In this document: in pieces, positions 5,868 to 11,835 of the stretch
Layout: each line of letters begins with the position of its first letter
Position numbering within the stretch: position 1 is the stretch's first letter
Source: DAORIO01 sp964384645
Lineage (GTDB): Bacteria > Patescibacteriota > Minisyncoccia > Phycocordibacterales > UBA9973
NCBI GenBank assembly: GCA_964384645.1
Contig: CAYLKL010000011.1
Span: 1 to 17,011, forward strand
DNA length: 17,011 nt
Direction of reading: 5' to 3'
The notes under the pieces: model-generated
The model's database searches: none
Seen by the model: the letters and a program-made list of their open reading frames with translations, nothing else
What the model was told of the DNA's origin: nothing
Made by a program: the position numbers and the translations under genes

Positions 5868-6548
5868 ATGACTGAAAAGATCACGTCAAACCAGGAAACT
5901 CGCATTGCTGACCTCGTAAGAGATTCAGTACGTGCACTCGGTCTCACAAAAGATGAGGCTCAGGTAATTATCGCTAACGGCGGAAAATTGCAAACGGATC
6001 TCAAACCGATCCTTCAAAAGTTGGCAATGCAAGATCAACGCTTCGGTCCGGCTATCAAAGAATTCGAACTTACTGTTCCTGCTGATTACAAGCATGACAG
6101 CCAGATCGACATCTTTGGCAAGAAAACAAAAAAGCTGAAAACGACTTATTACTACAATGATTCGCTGACCAGTGAGAACTTTGCAAAAGCGACTACGAAG
6201 CTTGAGCCACGCAAAACCTACAAAGTAAAAATCTTCCCTATAATTTCAGAAGTAACGAGTGAGGATTGCATGAATTTTTTGCGCAAGCAAAATGCAATAC
6301 TTGTAGGCGGACAAGGACTTACATTGGTGCATGATTTAAAATCTGATGAGTTTCCAGTGAATAAATGGACCGTTTCTTTCGATGAAAAGAATGCTTTATG
6401 GAAAGACTCGGGCGGCATCCTCAGGGTTCCGCGCCTGCACCGGGGCTCAGACGGTGACTGGGAGTTCTCCCTTGGCTACTTCGGGCATGACTGGTATGGT
6501 GACCATTGCCTCCTTTGCTTCTGCGACAAAGAGCCCTTAGGCACTTAG
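5868..6548 (+). CDS. DGR variable (target) protein
   Basis: This 226-residue protein is the diversified product of the DGR. The C-terminal variable repeat covers residues 180-219; twelve residues there (182, 184, 185, 189, 191, 193, 199, 201, 204, 206, 207, 210) differ from what the template would encode. Conserved residues between them (RVP, SDGDW, GDHCLLCFC) form the fixed scaffold, and three Cys (214, 217, 219) lie just after the variable sites. A seven-residue tail follows the repeat. Most DGR targets use a C-type-lectin-like fold to display such sites; I cannot confirm it here. Residues 1-60 look helical and 70-175 mixed alpha/beta; similar N-terminal regions occur in CPR proteins as I recall, but this is unverified. 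No signal peptide or membrane segment is visible. G+C in a 60-base sample near the start (5881-5940) is 50 percent, against 30 percent in an rpoB sample (9241-9300). Confidence 0.93.
   Translation: MTEKITSNQETRIADLVRDSVRALGLTKDEAQVIIANGGKLQTDLKPILQKLAMQDQRFGPAIKEFELTVPADYKHDSQIDIFGKKTKKLKTTYYYNDSLTSENFAKATTKLEPRKTYKVKIFPIISEVTSEDCMNFLRKQNAILVGGQGLTLVHDLKSDEFPVNKWTVSFDEKNALWKDSGGILRVPRLHRGSDGDWEFSLGYFGHDWYGDHCLLCFCDKEPLGT
6406..6524 (+). repeat. DGR variable repeat (VR)
   Basis: This 119-base segment aligns without gaps to the template repeat at 6886-7004 (offset exactly 480). It differs at 15 positions (6412, 6418, 6421, 6432, 6433, 6438, 6444, 6445, 6462, 6468, 6469, 6477, 6484, 6486, 6495), all adenine in TR, replaced by six G, four C and five T. 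The last 29 bases (6496-6524) are identical and are the likely initiation-of-mutagenic-homology region. Confidence 0.95.
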
Positions 6549-6579
6549 TATCTTAATTTAACTTAGGTCTTAGATCCTT

Positions 6580-6619
6580 AAAGCTCTTATCAAATTAAAA
6601 TTTGATAAGAGCTTTTTTT
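6580..6619 (+). terminator. Terminator/hairpin after the variable-protein gene
   Basis: A perfect 16-bp stem (6580-6595 with 6600-6615) with a four-base loop runs into a T run at 6613-6619. It sits 31 bases after the stop and 55 after VR. Besides ending the mRNA it might act as the DNA hairpin that some DGRs require downstream of VR, although in the Bordetella phage system that hairpin is much closer. Confidence 0.88.
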
Positions 6620-6641
6620 ATTTAAAAATATTTTCTTTTCT

Positions 6642-6650
6642 TGTTATAAT
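6642..6650 (+). promoter_or_regulatory. Putative promoter of the template RNA
   Basis: TGT-TATAAT is an extended -10 box with a perfect hexamer (6645-6650), placed just after the variable-protein terminator. The -35 region (around 6621-6627) is weak. A start near 6657 would give a TR transcript of about 395 bases ending at the terminator at 7018-7051. Confidence 0.5.
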
Positions 6651-6885
6651 TTTGTTTGGATATTTGGTATGTAGTGCGGTTACGGCTTCACAAAATCAAA
6701 ATCTCGTATTAGGATTTGGTCGGTGATTTGGCGGGTATGCTTTCCAAATGAGAACCTCCTTTTATGAAAAAAATAAAATTAAGTCGGTGCGAGATATTGG
6801 AGAGTTTTAAGACTCCAAATAAAATACAATGTCTGGCTAGTGCTGGGCGTGGTGAAATAGATAATCTCTCGTACATTGCTTGTGT

Positions 6886-7004
6886 ACTCGGACGGCAACC
6901 ACAGGGTTCCGAACCTGAACCGGAACTCAGACGGTGACTGGAAGTTCAACCTTGGCAACTTCGAGAATGACTGGAATGGTGACCATTGCCTCCTTTGCTT
7001 CTGC
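6886..7004 (+). repeat. DGR template repeat (TR)
   Basis: This is the invariant donor copy. It holds 29 adenines, of which 15 are changed in VR. In the register of the target gene it contains eight AAC/AAT codons, all changed in VR. AAY codons are the DGR hallmark because randomising the two A positions gives a wide range of residues and never a stop. TR ends 13 bases before the terminator stem. Confidence 0.95.
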
Positions 7005-7017
7005 TACTCATTTTTTT

Positions 7018-7051
7018 CTCCCGCCACATTATTTGTTGGCGGGAGTTTTTT
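7018..7051 (+). terminator. Rho-independent terminator directly after TR
   Basis: CTCCCGCCA (7018-7026) pairs perfectly with TGGCGGGAG (7037-7045) around a ten-base loop, followed by six T residues. It reads on the plus strand and lies across the 3' end of the opposing avd gene, so it serves the template RNA. On the minus strand no T run follows, so it is not an obvious avd terminator. Confidence 0.85.
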
Positions 7052-7376
7052 CTTGGAGGCTTTTCTTCCAACCGCCTAGCATGCGCCCGACTTCATCAAG
7101 TCCGAGAATGATTTTTCCATATATTTTATGGTCAAGTGTCTTGTGTTCCCATCCGATTTGTAGAAAGAATTTTAATAAATCAGTTTTGCCGATGGACTGC
7201 GAAACAATAGATAATTTTTCAAATTTAGCGTAAGCAAATGTCGCTCTGAATATCAGTTCAAGCAAGGATAGAAAAATATCATCAATCCTAATACCGATAG
7301 TGTGTCGGTCAATTTTAGGAACATTATTTAGATGCGTGTGCCAGACTTTGTAGGATTCTTTGGCTCGGATGAGCAC
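7029..7376 (-). CDS. avd: Avd-like four-helix-bundle DGR accessory protein
   Basis: The 115-residue protein is helical and matches the Avd/four-helix-bundle family as I know it, with the typical segments KESYKVWH, IDRHTIGIRIDDIF, KTDLLKFFLQIGWEHKTLD and LDEVGRMLGGWKKSL. In studied DGRs, Avd forms a basic pentamer that binds the reverse transcriptase and template RNA and is essential for mutagenic cDNA synthesis. Here it is on the opposite strand to TR and RT. The only in-frame start is GTG at 7374-7376; it gives an N terminus that looks several residues short, and the open frame continues upstream through NAPLV into the G10 tract. With two fewer G residues or one more, an ATG at 7421-7423 would be in frame. 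The shipped frame may therefore be a truncated start. Confidence 0.88.
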   Translation of the reverse strand: MLIRAKESYKVWHTHLNNVPKIDRHTIGIRIDDIFLSLLELIFRATFAYAKFEKLSIVSQSIGKTDLLKFFLQIGWEHKTLDHKIYGKIILGLDEVGRMLGGWKKSLQEKTPANK

Positions 7377-7392
7377 AAGCGGAGCATTGTGC

Positions 7393-7402
7393 GGGGGGGG
7401 GG
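7393..7402. repeat. G10 homopolymer between avd and RT
   Basis: Ten consecutive G residues lie in AT-rich DNA, immediately before a TATAAT (7403-7408) and the RT start codon. On the minus strand they form C10 in the likely N-terminal coding region of avd. Tracts of this kind are unstable, and the length may also be miscounted by sequencing. Confidence 0.8.
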
Positions 7403-7411
7403 TATAATTTT

Positions 7412-8395
7412 ATGTTCACTCATAAATACAACAATATCATATCGATAGAAAATCTCCTTTCAACATGGAATAATTTTGTATGCGGGAAAAGGCAAAAGAA
7501 AGATGTTGTGAAATTTGAATCACGACTCTCTGATAATATTATCGAACTCTATAAGTCTCTACAGGACAGAAGTTATGAACATGCCCCATACTCGGCATTC
7601 AATATTTCAGACCCTAAGCCAAGAAATATTCACAAAGCGATTGTTCGCGACAGAGTGCTACACCATCTAATATATAAAGAATTGTACTGGTATTTTGATA
7701 CCCGTTTTATTTATGATTCATATTCATGCCGAAAATTTAAAGGCACACATCGTGCTTTTAAAAGATTTAAAGTTTTTGCCGATAAAGTTTCAAAAAATAA
7801 TACGAGGACATGCTATGTTTTGAAATGTGATATAAAAAAGTTTTTCGCAAGCATTGACCATGATATTTTAACCAGCATTCTCAAGCGACACATAGAAGAC
7901 GAAGAAATGCTCTGGCTAATCAATCGAGTCGTAAAAAGTTTTCATACAACACGACAAGGAATCGGATTACCTCTAGGAAATTTAACTTCTCAGCTTCTTG
8001 TGAATATTTATATGCATGAATTTGATATGTATATGAAGCAAGAACTTCGGGTTAAATACTATATTCGATATGCGGATGATTTTACTATTCTGTCAGATGA
8101 CAAAGAATATCTTGAAAATCTATTGATGAAGATAAGCACATTTTTGAATGAAAAATTAAAATTAGATCTTCATCCAAACAAAGTTTATATCAAGACATAT
8201 GCAACAGGTGTCGATTTTTTGGGCTGGATTCATTTTCCAGACCATAGGCAAATTCGAACTACAACTAAACGAAAATTAATTAGAAGGCTCAAATGGTATC
8301 CAAAACCTGAAACCGTGAGTTCTTATCGAGGTCTTTTGAGTCACGGAAATACTTATAGACTGCAAAAAGGCTTAGGAATTGCACCAATATTTTAA
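7412..8395 (+). CDS. DGR-type reverse transcriptase
   Basis: This 327-residue RNA-dependent DNA polymerase copies the template RNA and makes errors opposite adenines. Catalytic Asp residues are D140 (LKCDIKKFFASIDH) and D222/D223 in YIRYADDFTILS. The motif LPLGNLTSQ at 186-194 has the Leu-Gly/Ser-Gln form that separates DGR enzymes from the QGxxxSP of group II intron and retroviral enzymes. FLGW and the thumb segment SSYRGLLSHGNTYRL follow. There is no maturase, endonuclease or integrase domain; the length is normal for DGR enzymes. The start at 7412 gives the usual N terminus (IISIENLLSTWNNF follows within eight residues). TATAAT ends only three bases before the ATG, too close to be its promoter unless the true start lies later, so its promoter is unclear. 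Confidence 0.96.
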   Translation: MFTHKYNNIISIENLLSTWNNFVCGKRQKKDVVKFESRLSDNIIELYKSLQDRSYEHAPYSAFNISDPKPRNIHKAIVRDRVLHHLIYKELYWYFDTRFIYDSYSCRKFKGTHRAFKRFKVFADKVSKNNTRTCYVLKCDIKKFFASIDHDILTSILKRHIEDEEMLWLINRVVKSFHTTRQGIGLPLGNLTSQLLVNIYMHEFDMYMKQELRVKYYIRYADDFTILSDDKEYLENLLMKISTFLNEKLKLDLHPNKVYIKTYATGVDFLGWIHFPDHRQIRTTTKRKLIRRLKWYPKPETVSSYRGLLSHGNTYRLQKGLGIAPIF

Positions 8396-8443
8396 GGAAG
8401 AATTGGGTAAATTTATAAATAAAGGGGAAATTAGCCGGTCTCC

Positions 8444-8472
8444 TTGACTCTTTTTTCCATAAAGTATATAAA
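8444..8472 (+). promoter_or_regulatory. Promoter of rpoB-rpoC
   Basis: TTGACT (8444-8449) and TATAAA (8467-8472) are separated by 17 bases. The predicted start near 8479 gives a leader of about 145 bases. The promoter lies after the RT stop, so the RNA polymerase genes are expressed independently of the DGR. Confidence 0.65.
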
Positions 8473-8504
8473 TACATCAATGGTTGGCTACGAGGGCTAA
8501 TCGA

Positions 8505-8608
8505 CTATACTCTCCAAAAGGTTTTTAAAGTATAGAAACAAAAAAAGATTTTGATTAAAAATCAAAAAAATTTATTAACCTTTTATTAATAAGGTAGTTT
8601 TTGCTACC
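8505..8608 (+). promoter_or_regulatory. Structured rpoB leader with three stem-loops
   Basis: CTATACT 8505-8511 pairs with AGTATAG 8529-8535; TTTTGATT 8549-8556 pairs with AATCAAAA 8559-8566 before an A/T-rich stretch; GGTAG 8593-8597 pairs with CTACC 8604-8608 just before the start codon and a T run. The last two are weak and terminator-like. They might attenuate rpoBC or end read-through from the RT gene. The bases between the RT stop (8395) and the promoter show nothing else. Confidence 0.35.
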
Positions 8609-8623
8609 GTGCTTTATTTTTTT

Positions 8624-11600
8624 ATGCGAGATAAAACAGTTTTACCTAAAAAGTACTTTTCAAAGTACAAGGAGCCTCTAGTACCTTTTCCACAACTTTT
8701 AAATACACAACTAGATTCGTTTAAGTTGTTGCTTGAAAAAGGAATTCAAAATGTGATTACTGAGTTTAATCCGATCAGTGATTATTCAGGAAAAAAATTA
8801 CAGCTTGAATTTTCTGACATTGCAATAACAATGCCAAAGTATGATGAATATTATGCAAAGCAAAACAAGATTTCATACGAAGCGCAAATCAAGGCAAGAG
8901 TAAAACTAACAAATAAAGCAACTGGACACGCAAAGGAACAAGAAATTTTCCTTTCTGATATTCCAGTTATGACCCCACACGGAACTTTCGTTGTAAACGG
9001 AGTAGAACGTGTTATTGTCGCCCAGCTCGCAAGATCTCCGGGTGTTTTCTTCACGCAAGGTGAAATTCGAAGTAAAAAATATTTCGGTGCAAAAGTAATA
9101 CCATCTCGAGGTGTTTGGATTGAAATTGAAATGGATTCAGACGGAAGTTTGAATGTAAAAATCGACAAAAAGAAAAAGTTTCCAATTGTGTCACTTCTAA
9201 GAGTTTTGGGAGTAACAGAAAAAGAAATGGTAAAGGAAATTTCTGAAACTGATTACCATAAAAAAGCAATTGAAGACATGATTGCAAAAGATAGTGCAAA
9301 GACTATTGAAGATGCGTATGTTCAAATATATGGAAGACTTCGCGATGGAGATCTTGCTACGGCTGATAACGCACGTGAATTTATAAATGGGTTGTTTTCA
9401 CCAGAAAGATACGATTTTTCTGCCGTTGGACGATTTCGATTTAACAGTCGATTCGGACTTCCGACAACTGGAAAAGAAGTAGAAAGAAGGACTCTATCTG
9501 GATCTGATCTTCTTTTAATTGTTTCTCATATTTTAACTCTACAAAATACACCAGGATCACGCCCTGATGATATCGATCACTTGGCATCTAGACGTGTAAG
9601 ATATGTTGGTGAAATGCTTGAAGCAAAAATCCGAACTGGAATGATGCAAATGAAAAGAAACATTCAAGACAGAATGTCGACTATTGATGTTTCAACTGCA
9701 ATGCCGATGAATGTTCTAAACCAACGACCTCTTCAAGTAAAAATAAAAGAATTTTTTACAACAAACCAATTGTCACAACACATGGCGCAAGAAAACGTTC
9801 TAGATGAATTGGAACACTTGAGAATTCTTTCTGCGCTTGGACCAGGTGGAGTAACACGAGAGCGTGCTTCTATCGAAGTTCGTGACGTGCATACTTCTCA
9901 CTACGGAAGAGTTTGTCCAATCCACACACCAGAAGGTCCAAACATTGGTCTTATTCTTCACTTATCTGTTTATGCACGAGTAAATGATTTCGGTATTATC
10001 GAAACTCCTTATGTAAAAGTAAAAAATGGGAAAGTAACGGGAGAGGTTATTTACATGAACGCACTGGAAGAAGAAACTTACAACATTGCTCACTTGGCAA
10101 ACAAATTTGATGAAAAAGGAAATCTATCTGAAGAATATGTTGAAGTACGATCAAAAACAAACCCAGGACTTGTAAAAAGAGATGAAGTAGATTTTATTGA
10201 AGTTGGAACACTTCAGCCATTTTCAATTGCAACTTCTATGATTCCATTTTTGGAACACAATGATGCAAACCGAGCACTGATGGGATCAAACATGCAAAAA
10301 CAAGCGGTGCCTTGTATCGTTCCAGAAGTTCCGTATGTAGCAACTGGAATTGAAGAACACCTAGGACGAGAATCTGGAAGACTAATACTTGCTGAAGAAG
10401 ACGGAGTTGTAACTCATGTTGATGCAGCCAAAATTAAAGTTGAAGGAAAGAAAGAGGATAAAATTTATGAATTAGTGAATTTCCGAAGAACAAATGATTT
10501 CGGTTCACTTCACCAAAGACCAGCTGTTTCTGTTGGGCAAAAAGTTAAGAAAGGAGATTTACTTGCAGACACTTCAACAACTGTAAACGGAGAAGCGGCA
10601 ATTGGACAAAACATCCGTGTTGCTTTTATGACATGGAACGGACACAACTACGAAGACGCAATTATCGTATCAGAGCGACTAATTAGAAAGAGTACTTTTA
10701 CTTCTATTTATATTGAAGAATTTGTTTGTTTGGTTCGAGATACAAAGCTTGGGCCTGAAATAACAACTCGAGATATTCCAAACGTTGGAGAAGCAAAACT
10801 AAAAGATCTTGACGCTGAAGGTGTTATTCGAATCGGAGCAGAAGTTAGAGAAAACGATATTTTGGTTGGTAAAATTACACCAAAAGGAGAAACAGAACTT
10901 ACTCCAGAAGAAAGACTTCTTCGATCTATCTTTGCTGAAAAAGCTAGAGACGTAAAAGATACATCACTACGTGTTGATCACGGAAAGAGAGGAAGAGTTA
11001 TTGGTGTAAAAGTTTTCTCACGAGAACTTGGACACAAACTCGATGCTGGAATAATGAAGAAAATAGTTATTGAAGTAGCGCAAGTTAGAAATGTTTCTGT
11101 TGGAGACAAACTTGCTGGACGACACGGAAACAAGGGTGTTATTTCTACAGTTCTTCCAATCGAAGAAATGCCATTTACTGAAGACGGAACACCAATCGAT
11201 ATAATTTTGACACCACTTGGAGTTCCATCTCGTATGAACCTGGGACAGATTTTTGAAATGCACTTAGGTTACGCCGCAGAAAAGCTTGGTTACCAAGCGA
11301 TTGTTCCACCGTTTTCAGGTGCAACAAAGCAAGAAATCGGTGATGAGCTTGAAAAAGCCGGACTACCAAGAAGTGGAAAGGTTAAACTATTTGACGGAAG
11401 AAGTGGAGAACCATTTGAACAAGATATTGCTGTTGGAATAATGTATATGTTGAAACTCGACCACATGGTTGAAGACAAGATTCACATGCGTTCTATTGGT
11501 CCATACTCACTTATTACTCAGCAACCTCTTGGTGGTAAAGCGCAAGGTGGAGGACAAAGATTTGGAGAAATGGAAGTGTGGGCACTTGAGGGTTACGGTG

Positions 11601-11830
11601 CCGCTCATACTCTGCAAGAAATGATAACAATTAAATCAGACGATATTAGAGGAAGATCACAAGCCTTTGATTCAATTATTAAAAATGAGCCAATTTTGAT
11701 GCAAAATGCACCAGCGTCATTTTCAGTGATGTTAAATTACTTGAGAGGACTTGGTCTTGATGTAGAACTTGGAAGTAATAGTAAAAATAACACGGTCGAA
11801 GAAGTTGAAGACGAAAATAATGAGCAATAA
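8624..11830 (+). CDS. rpoB: DNA-directed RNA polymerase subunit beta
   Basis: RpoB forms one half of the RNA polymerase active cleft. The 1068-residue protein is short compared with about 1190-1340 in model bacteria, as in other reduced genomes. Recognisable segments in order include RRVRYVGEMLEAKIRTGM, the rifampicin-pocket region LSQHMAQEN to SALGPGGVTRERA, HYGRVCPIHTPEGPNIGLI, the NGHNYEDAI and GDKLAGRHGNKG motifs, and GGKAQGGGQRFGEMEVWALE near the C terminus. ATG 8624 is preferred because MRDKTVLPKKYFSKYKEPL fits the family start; an in-frame GTG at 8609 would add five hydrophobic residues and overlaps a leader hairpin. No Shine-Dalgarno sequence is present. Two rifampicin-contact positions differ from the usual residues. 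rpoC follows after five bases. Confidence 0.97.
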   Translation: MRDKTVLPKKYFSKYKEPLVPFPQLLNTQLDSFKLLLEKGIQNVITEFNPISDYSGKKLQLEFSDIAITMPKYDEYYAKQNKISYEAQIKARVKLTNKATGHAKEQEIFLSDIPVMTPHGTFVVNGVERVIVAQLARSPGVFFTQGEIRSKKYFGAKVIPSRGVWIEIEMDSDGSLNVKIDKKKKFPIVSLLRVLGVTEKEMVKEISETDYHKKAIEDMIAKDSAKTIEDAYVQIYGRLRDGDLATADNAREFINGLFSPERYDFSAVGRFRFNSRFGLPTTGKEVERRTLSGSDLLLIVSHILTLQNTPGSRPDDIDHLASRRVRYVGEMLEAKIRTGMMQMKRNIQDRMSTIDVSTAMPMNVLNQRPLQVKIKEFFTTNQLSQHMAQENVLDELEHLRILSALGPGGVTRERASIEVRDVHTSHYGRVCPIHTPEGPNIGLILHLSVYARVNDFGIIETPYVKVKNGKVTGEVIYMNALEEETYNIAHLANKFDEKGNLSEEYVEVRSKTNPGLVKRDEVDFIEVGTLQPFSIATSMIPFLEHNDANRALMGSNMQKQAVPCIVPEVPYVATGIEEHLGRESGRLILAEEDGVVTHVDAAKIKVEGKKEDKIYELVNFRRTNDFGSLHQRPAVSVGQKVKKGDLLADTSTTVNGEAAIGQNIRVAFMTWNGHNYEDAIIVSERLIRKSTFTSIYIEEFVCLVRDTKLGPEITTRDIPNVGEAKLKDLDAEGVIRIGAEVRENDILVGKITPKGETELTPEERLLRSIFAEKARDVKDTSLRVDHGKRGRVIGVKVFSRELGHKLDAGIMKKIVIEVAQVRNVSVGDKLAGRHGNKGVISTVLPIEEMPFTEDGTPIDIILTPLGVPSRMNLGQIFEMHLGYAAEKLGYQAIVPPFSGATKQEIGDELEKAGLPRSGKVKLFDGRSGEPFEQDIAVGIMYMLKLDHMVEDKIHMRSIGPYSLITQQPLGGKAQGGGQRFGEMEVWALEGYGAAHTLQEMITIKSDDIRGRSQAFDSIIKNEPILMQNAPASFSVMLNYLRGLGLDVELGSNSKNNTVEEVEDENNEQ

Positions 11831-11835
11831 AAATA

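Larger units (their letters stand above)
6657..7051 (+). ncRNA. Predicted DGR template RNA (leader plus TR)
   Basis: Between an extended -10 box and a strong terminator there is no convincing protein gene, only a leader of about 230 bases and the TR. The leader shows possible stems: ATTTGG 6726-6731 with CCAAAT 6744-6749, TTGGAG 6797-6802 with CTCCAA 6813-6818, and an enclosing 8-bp stem GTGCGAGA 6787-6794 with TCTCGTAC 6867-6874 (one G-U pair) that closes 11 bases before TR. DGR template RNAs need flanking sequence to prime cDNA synthesis. The exact ends are inferred. Confidence 0.6.

Noticed and set aside
6748..6810. Short ATG frame of 20 codons in the TR leader
   Set aside because: No ribosome binding site, no recognisable product, and it overlaps predicted RNA stems. 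An AGGAGG-like sequence nearby is on the other strand and leads to no gene.
6876..7079. Open frame across TR that would encode a 67-residue protein resembling the target's C terminus
   Set aside because: It is the template repeat itself, read in the target's frame. It has no promoter-proximal start signal and runs into the TR terminator; TR acts as RNA.
7403..7408. TATAAT as the RT promoter
   Set aside because: It ends three bases before the RT ATG, so a start seven or so bases downstream would lose the start codon. It may be a chance match or serve only if a later start is used.
7412..8395. Retron or group II intron reverse transcriptase
   Set aside because: The LPLGNLTSQ motif, the Avd gene and the VR/TR pair identify a DGR enzyme. 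No maturase or endonuclease domain and no msr/msd-type repeats are seen.
8851..9299. Minus-strand open frames inside rpoB (and similar ones inside rpoC)
   Set aside because: They are shadows of the strongly conserved plus-strand genes, with no start signals and no recognisable products.
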